Assembly: GCF_014649955.1 (NCBI RefSeq)
Contig: NZ_BMUA01000022.1
Coordinates: forward strand, 62,001 to 126,000
Direction: 5' to 3'
Length of the DNA: 64,000 nt
Source of the DNA: Streptomyces violascens
GTDB lineage: Bacteria; Actinomycetota; Actinomycetes; Streptomycetales; Streptomycetaceae
Positions 61,747-64,000 of the stretch are shown here, piece after piece. The notes under the pieces were generated by a model. It did no database searches. It had not been told where the DNA came from and saw only the letters and a list, made by a program, of their open reading frames with translations. A program made the position numbers and the translations under genes. Position 1 is the stretch's first letter; every line of letters begins with the position of its first letter.

Positions 61747-63669
61747 ATGACCGCACCACAGCACACGCCCAAGGTCTCCGAGCGCGAGGCGCGCCAGGTC
61801 GCCGAGGCCGCCCGCGAGCAGGACTGGCGCAAGCCCAGCTTCGCGAAGGAACTCTTCCTCGGCCGGCTGCGCCTCGATCTGATCCACCCTCATCCGCTGC
61901 CCGCCCCCGACGACGTGGAGCGCGGCGAGGCCTTCCTCGCCAAGATGCGCGACTTCTGCGAAACCCGTGTCGACGGCCGCCTGATCGAGCGCGAGTCGCA
62001 GATCCCCGACGAGGTCGTTAACGGGCTCAAGGAGCTCGGCGCCTTCGGGATGAAGATCGATACGAAGTACGGCGGCCAGGGGCTGACCCAGGTCTACTAC
62101 AACAAGGCGCTCACCCTGGCCGGTTCGGCGAGCCCCGCCATAGGCGCACTGCTCTCCGCGCACCAGTCGATCGGCGTGCCCCAGCCGCTGAAGCTGTTCG
62201 GCACCCAGGAGCAGAAGGACACCTTCCTGCCCCGCTGTGCCCGTACCGACATCTCCGCCTTCCTGCTCACCGAGCCCGACGTCGGCTCCGACCCGGCCCG
62301 CCTCGCGACCTCGGCCGTGCCCGACGGCGACGACTACGTACTCGACGGCGTGAAGCTGTGGACGACCAACGGCGTCGTCGCCGACCTCCTCGTCGTGATG
62401 GCCCGGGTGCCCAAATCGGAGGGCCACAAGGGCGGCATCACCGCCTTCGTCGTCGAGGCGGACTCGCCGGGCGTCACCGTGGAGAACCGCAACGCCTTCA
62501 TGGGCCTGCGCGGCATCGAGAACGGCGTCACCCGCTTCCACCAGGTCCGCGTCCCGGCCGCCAACCGGATCGGCCCCGAGGGCTCCGGCCTCAAGATCGC
62601 CCTGACCACCCTCAACACCGGCCGCCTCTCGCTGCCCGCCATGTGCGTCGGCGGCGGCAAGTGGTGCCTGAAGATCGCCCGCGAATGGGCGGGCGTACGC
62701 GAGCAGTGGGGCCGGCCGGTCGCCCGGCACGAGGCGGTCGGCGCGAAGATCTCGTTCATCGCCGCGACCACGTTCGCCCTCGAAGCCATGACGGACCTCT
62801 CCTCGCAGATGGCCGACGAGGACCGCAACGACATCCGCATCGAGGCCGCCCTCGCCAAGCTGTACGGGTCCGAGATGGCCTGGCTGATGACGGACGAGCT
62901 GGTCCAGATCCGCGGCGGCCGCGGCTTCGAGACGGCGGACTCGCTCGCGGCCCGCGGCGAGCGGGCCGTCCCCGCCGAGCAGATGCTCCGCGACATGCGG
63001 ATCAACCGGATCTTCGAGGGCTCGACGGAGATCATGCACCTGCTGATCGCCCGCGAGGCGGTCGACGCCCACCTGTCCGTCGCGGGCGACCTGATCGACC
63101 CCGACAAGTCCCTCCAGGACAAGGCCAGGGCGGGCGCGAACGCGGCAGGGTTCTACGCCAAGTGGCTGCCCAAACTGGTCGCCGGACCAGGTCAACTCCC
63201 GCGCTCCTACGGTGAGTTCGGGCCGCTCGCCCAGCACCTTCGCTACGCCGAGCGCTCCGCGCGCAAGCTCGCCCGCTCGACGTTCTACGCGATGTCGCGC
63301 TGGCAGGGCCGGATGGAGACCAAACAGGGCTTCCTCGGCCGGATCGTCGACATCGGGGCCGAGCTGTTCGCGATGAGCGCGGCCTGCGTACGGGCCGAGC
63401 ACCTGCGGTCCACCGGCGAGAACGGCCGCGAGGCGGTCCAGCTGGCCGACACGTTCTGCCGCCAGTCCCGCATCCGCGTGGAGGAGCTCTTCACCCGGCT
63501 GTGGAGCAACACCGACGACCTCGACCGCAAGGTCGTCGACGAGGTCCTCGCCGGTTCCTACACCTGGCTGGAGGAGGGCGTCCTCGACCCCTCCGACGAC
63601 GGCCCCTGGATCGCGGACGCGACCCCGGGCCCGGCCAAGCGCGACAACGTCCACCGCCCCATCCGCTGA
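61747..63669 (+). CDS. Acyl-CoA dehydrogenase, long form
   Basis: FAD enzyme of fatty-acid beta-oxidation; makes the trans-2-enoyl-CoA. The 640-residue length, with a C-terminal extension of about 200 residues, is that of VLCAD/ACAD9-like proteins. Motifs: LLTEPDVGSDPARLAT (FAD), KLWTTNGVVADLL, and MRINRIFEGSTEIMH at the catalytic-base region. ATG after GAGGAGAACCCCTC. Own transcription unit between two terminator-like hairpins. Confidence 0.9.
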   Translation: MTAPQHTPKVSEREARQVAEAAREQDWRKPSFAKELFLGRLRLDLIHPHPLPAPDDVERGEAFLAKMRDFCETRVDGRLIERESQIPDEVVNGLKELGAFGMKIDTKYGGQGLTQVYYNKALTLAGSASPAIGALLSAHQSIGVPQPLKLFGTQEQKDTFLPRCARTDISAFLLTEPDVGSDPARLATSAVPDGDDYVLDGVKLWTTNGVVADLLVVMARVPKSEGHKGGITAFVVEADSPGVTVENRNAFMGLRGIENGVTRFHQVRVPAANRIGPEGSGLKIALTTLNTGRLSLPAMCVGGGKWCLKIAREWAGVREQWGRPVARHEAVGAKISFIAATTFALEAMTDLSSQMADEDRNDIRIEAALAKLYGSEMAWLMTDELVQIRGGRGFETADSLAARGERAVPAEQMLRDMRINRIFEGSTEIMHLLIAREAVDAHLSVAGDLIDPDKSLQDKARAGANAAGFYAKWLPKLVAGPGQLPRSYGEFGPLAQHLRYAERSARKLARSTFYAMSRWQGRMETKQGFLGRIVDIGAELFAMSAACVRAEHLRSTGENGREAVQLADTFCRQSRIRVEELFTRLWSNTDDLDRKVVDEVLAGSYTWLEEGVLDPSDDGPWIADATPGPAKRDNVHRPIR

Positions 63670-63693
63670 TCGCGGTTCCCGTAGGGGATCCGA

Positions 63694-63723
63694 ACGCCGG
63701 AGCGGCACGTTCCGCTCCGGCGT
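63694..63723 (+). terminator. Hairpin after the acyl-CoA dehydrogenase
   Basis: A perfect 12-bp stem (63694-63705 with 63712-63723) and a 6-base loop, 25 bases past the stop; no U-tract. Confidence 0.6.
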
Positions 63724-63840
63724 CCGGGCCGCGGGCACCGCCCCGGCAGCGGGGTACGGGACGGCGCCCGCGCACTCGTCCCGGTCTTCTTGGCAGGAGC
63801 GCTGTCCGGGCGCACAGCAGATGCGGCAACAATGGGGGGC

Positions 63841-64000
63841 ATGAGCGACAGCCCAGCCCCCCTCGCCGACCCCCACATCGCCTTCGATCCGGCCGAAGGC
63901 CGACGCGATGTGGTGGTCCTCGGATCCACCGGGTCCATCGGTACCCAGGCCATCGACCTGGTCCTGCGCAACCCCGACCGCTTCCGCGTGACCGCGCTCT
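63841..64000 (+). CDS. dxr: 1-deoxy-D-xylulose 5-phosphate reductoisomerase (5' part)
   Basis: Only the first 53 residues are in the window. [18 protein letters not shown] is the NADPH-binding start of Dxr, which makes methylerythritol 4-phosphate for isoprenoids. ATG at 63841 after a GGGGGGC. The rest lies beyond the window. Confidence 0.9.
   Translation, partial: MSDSPAPLADPHIAFDPAEGRRDVVVLGSTGSIGTQAIDLVLRNPDRFRVTAL

Noticed and set aside
1-64000. CRISPR array, prophage, insertion sequence or secondary-metabolite cluster
   Set aside because: No regular spaced repeats, transposase, integrase, phage structural, polyketide or peptide synthetase genes were seen. The only repeats are short intergenic elements.

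Overview
The window is high-GC chromosomal DNA from an actinomycete, almost certainly a Streptomyces. Codon third positions are strongly G/C biased and GTG starts are common. Gene content fits: whiG, the four-gene signal peptidase cluster beside rplS, a DasR-type chitinase operator and Tat-exported lipoproteins. Gene order is that of a Streptomyces core chromosome. No phage, insertion sequence, CRISPR array, tRNA or rRNA gene was seen. The window ends inside dxr.

Region 1 (1-14.4 kb) is housekeeping. It holds proS, a SprT-like gene with a possible leaderless SigR-type promoter, then rpsP-khpA-rimM-trmD-rplS (ribosome assembly and tRNA methylation), four tandem type I signal peptidases (sipW, X, Y, Z), a Nudix gene, DUF2469, yraN, comM, dprA and the sporulation sigma factor gene whiG. 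Region 2 (14.4-21.9 kb) has a TetR regulator, a degenerate M23 peptidase on the minus strand, then rpsB-tsf-pyrH-frr-cdsA and rlmN. Several strong hairpins sit between these genes.

Region 3 (21.9-31.1 kb) opens with a TPP riboswitch that controls a thiamine ABC transporter (thiB-thiP-thiQ). An EamA-like membrane protein, an ArsR/SRPBCC gene pair with two tandem 16-bp operators, a LOG-family protein and a two-gene ABC transporter follow.

Region 4 (31.2-61.6 kb) is a loose putrescine/polyamine utilisation locus interrupted by unrelated genes. It contains a SpuC-like aminotransferase, an Lrp/AsnC regulator, an aminobutyraldehyde dehydrogenase and a lone PotD-type binding protein. Further on come a second aldehyde dehydrogenase with a complete potD-potA-potB-potC transporter and a PuuB-like FAD oxidase, then GabT, a PucR-type regulator and a third aldehyde dehydrogenase. 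Together these could import polyamines, oxidise them to GABA and pass the carbon to succinate. Interspersed genes include a serine hydrolase, a two-component system, a GDPD, an adenosine-deaminase-family enzyme that is probably the 6-aminodeoxyfutalosine deaminase of menaquinone synthesis, a NADAR protein, a GH18 chitinase with a DasR-like operator, a PAP2 protein and an orphan VirD4-like membrane ATPase. Region 5 (61.7-64 kb) has an acyl-CoA dehydrogenase and the 5' end of dxr.

The best candidates for something undescribed are the orphan VirD4-like ATPase beside gabT/pucR, the 19-bp inverted repeat inside the start of sipW, the long sipX/sipY overlap, and the perfect tandem operator over the arsR ribosome-binding site. 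All functional assignments come from reading the sequence; no database search was possible.
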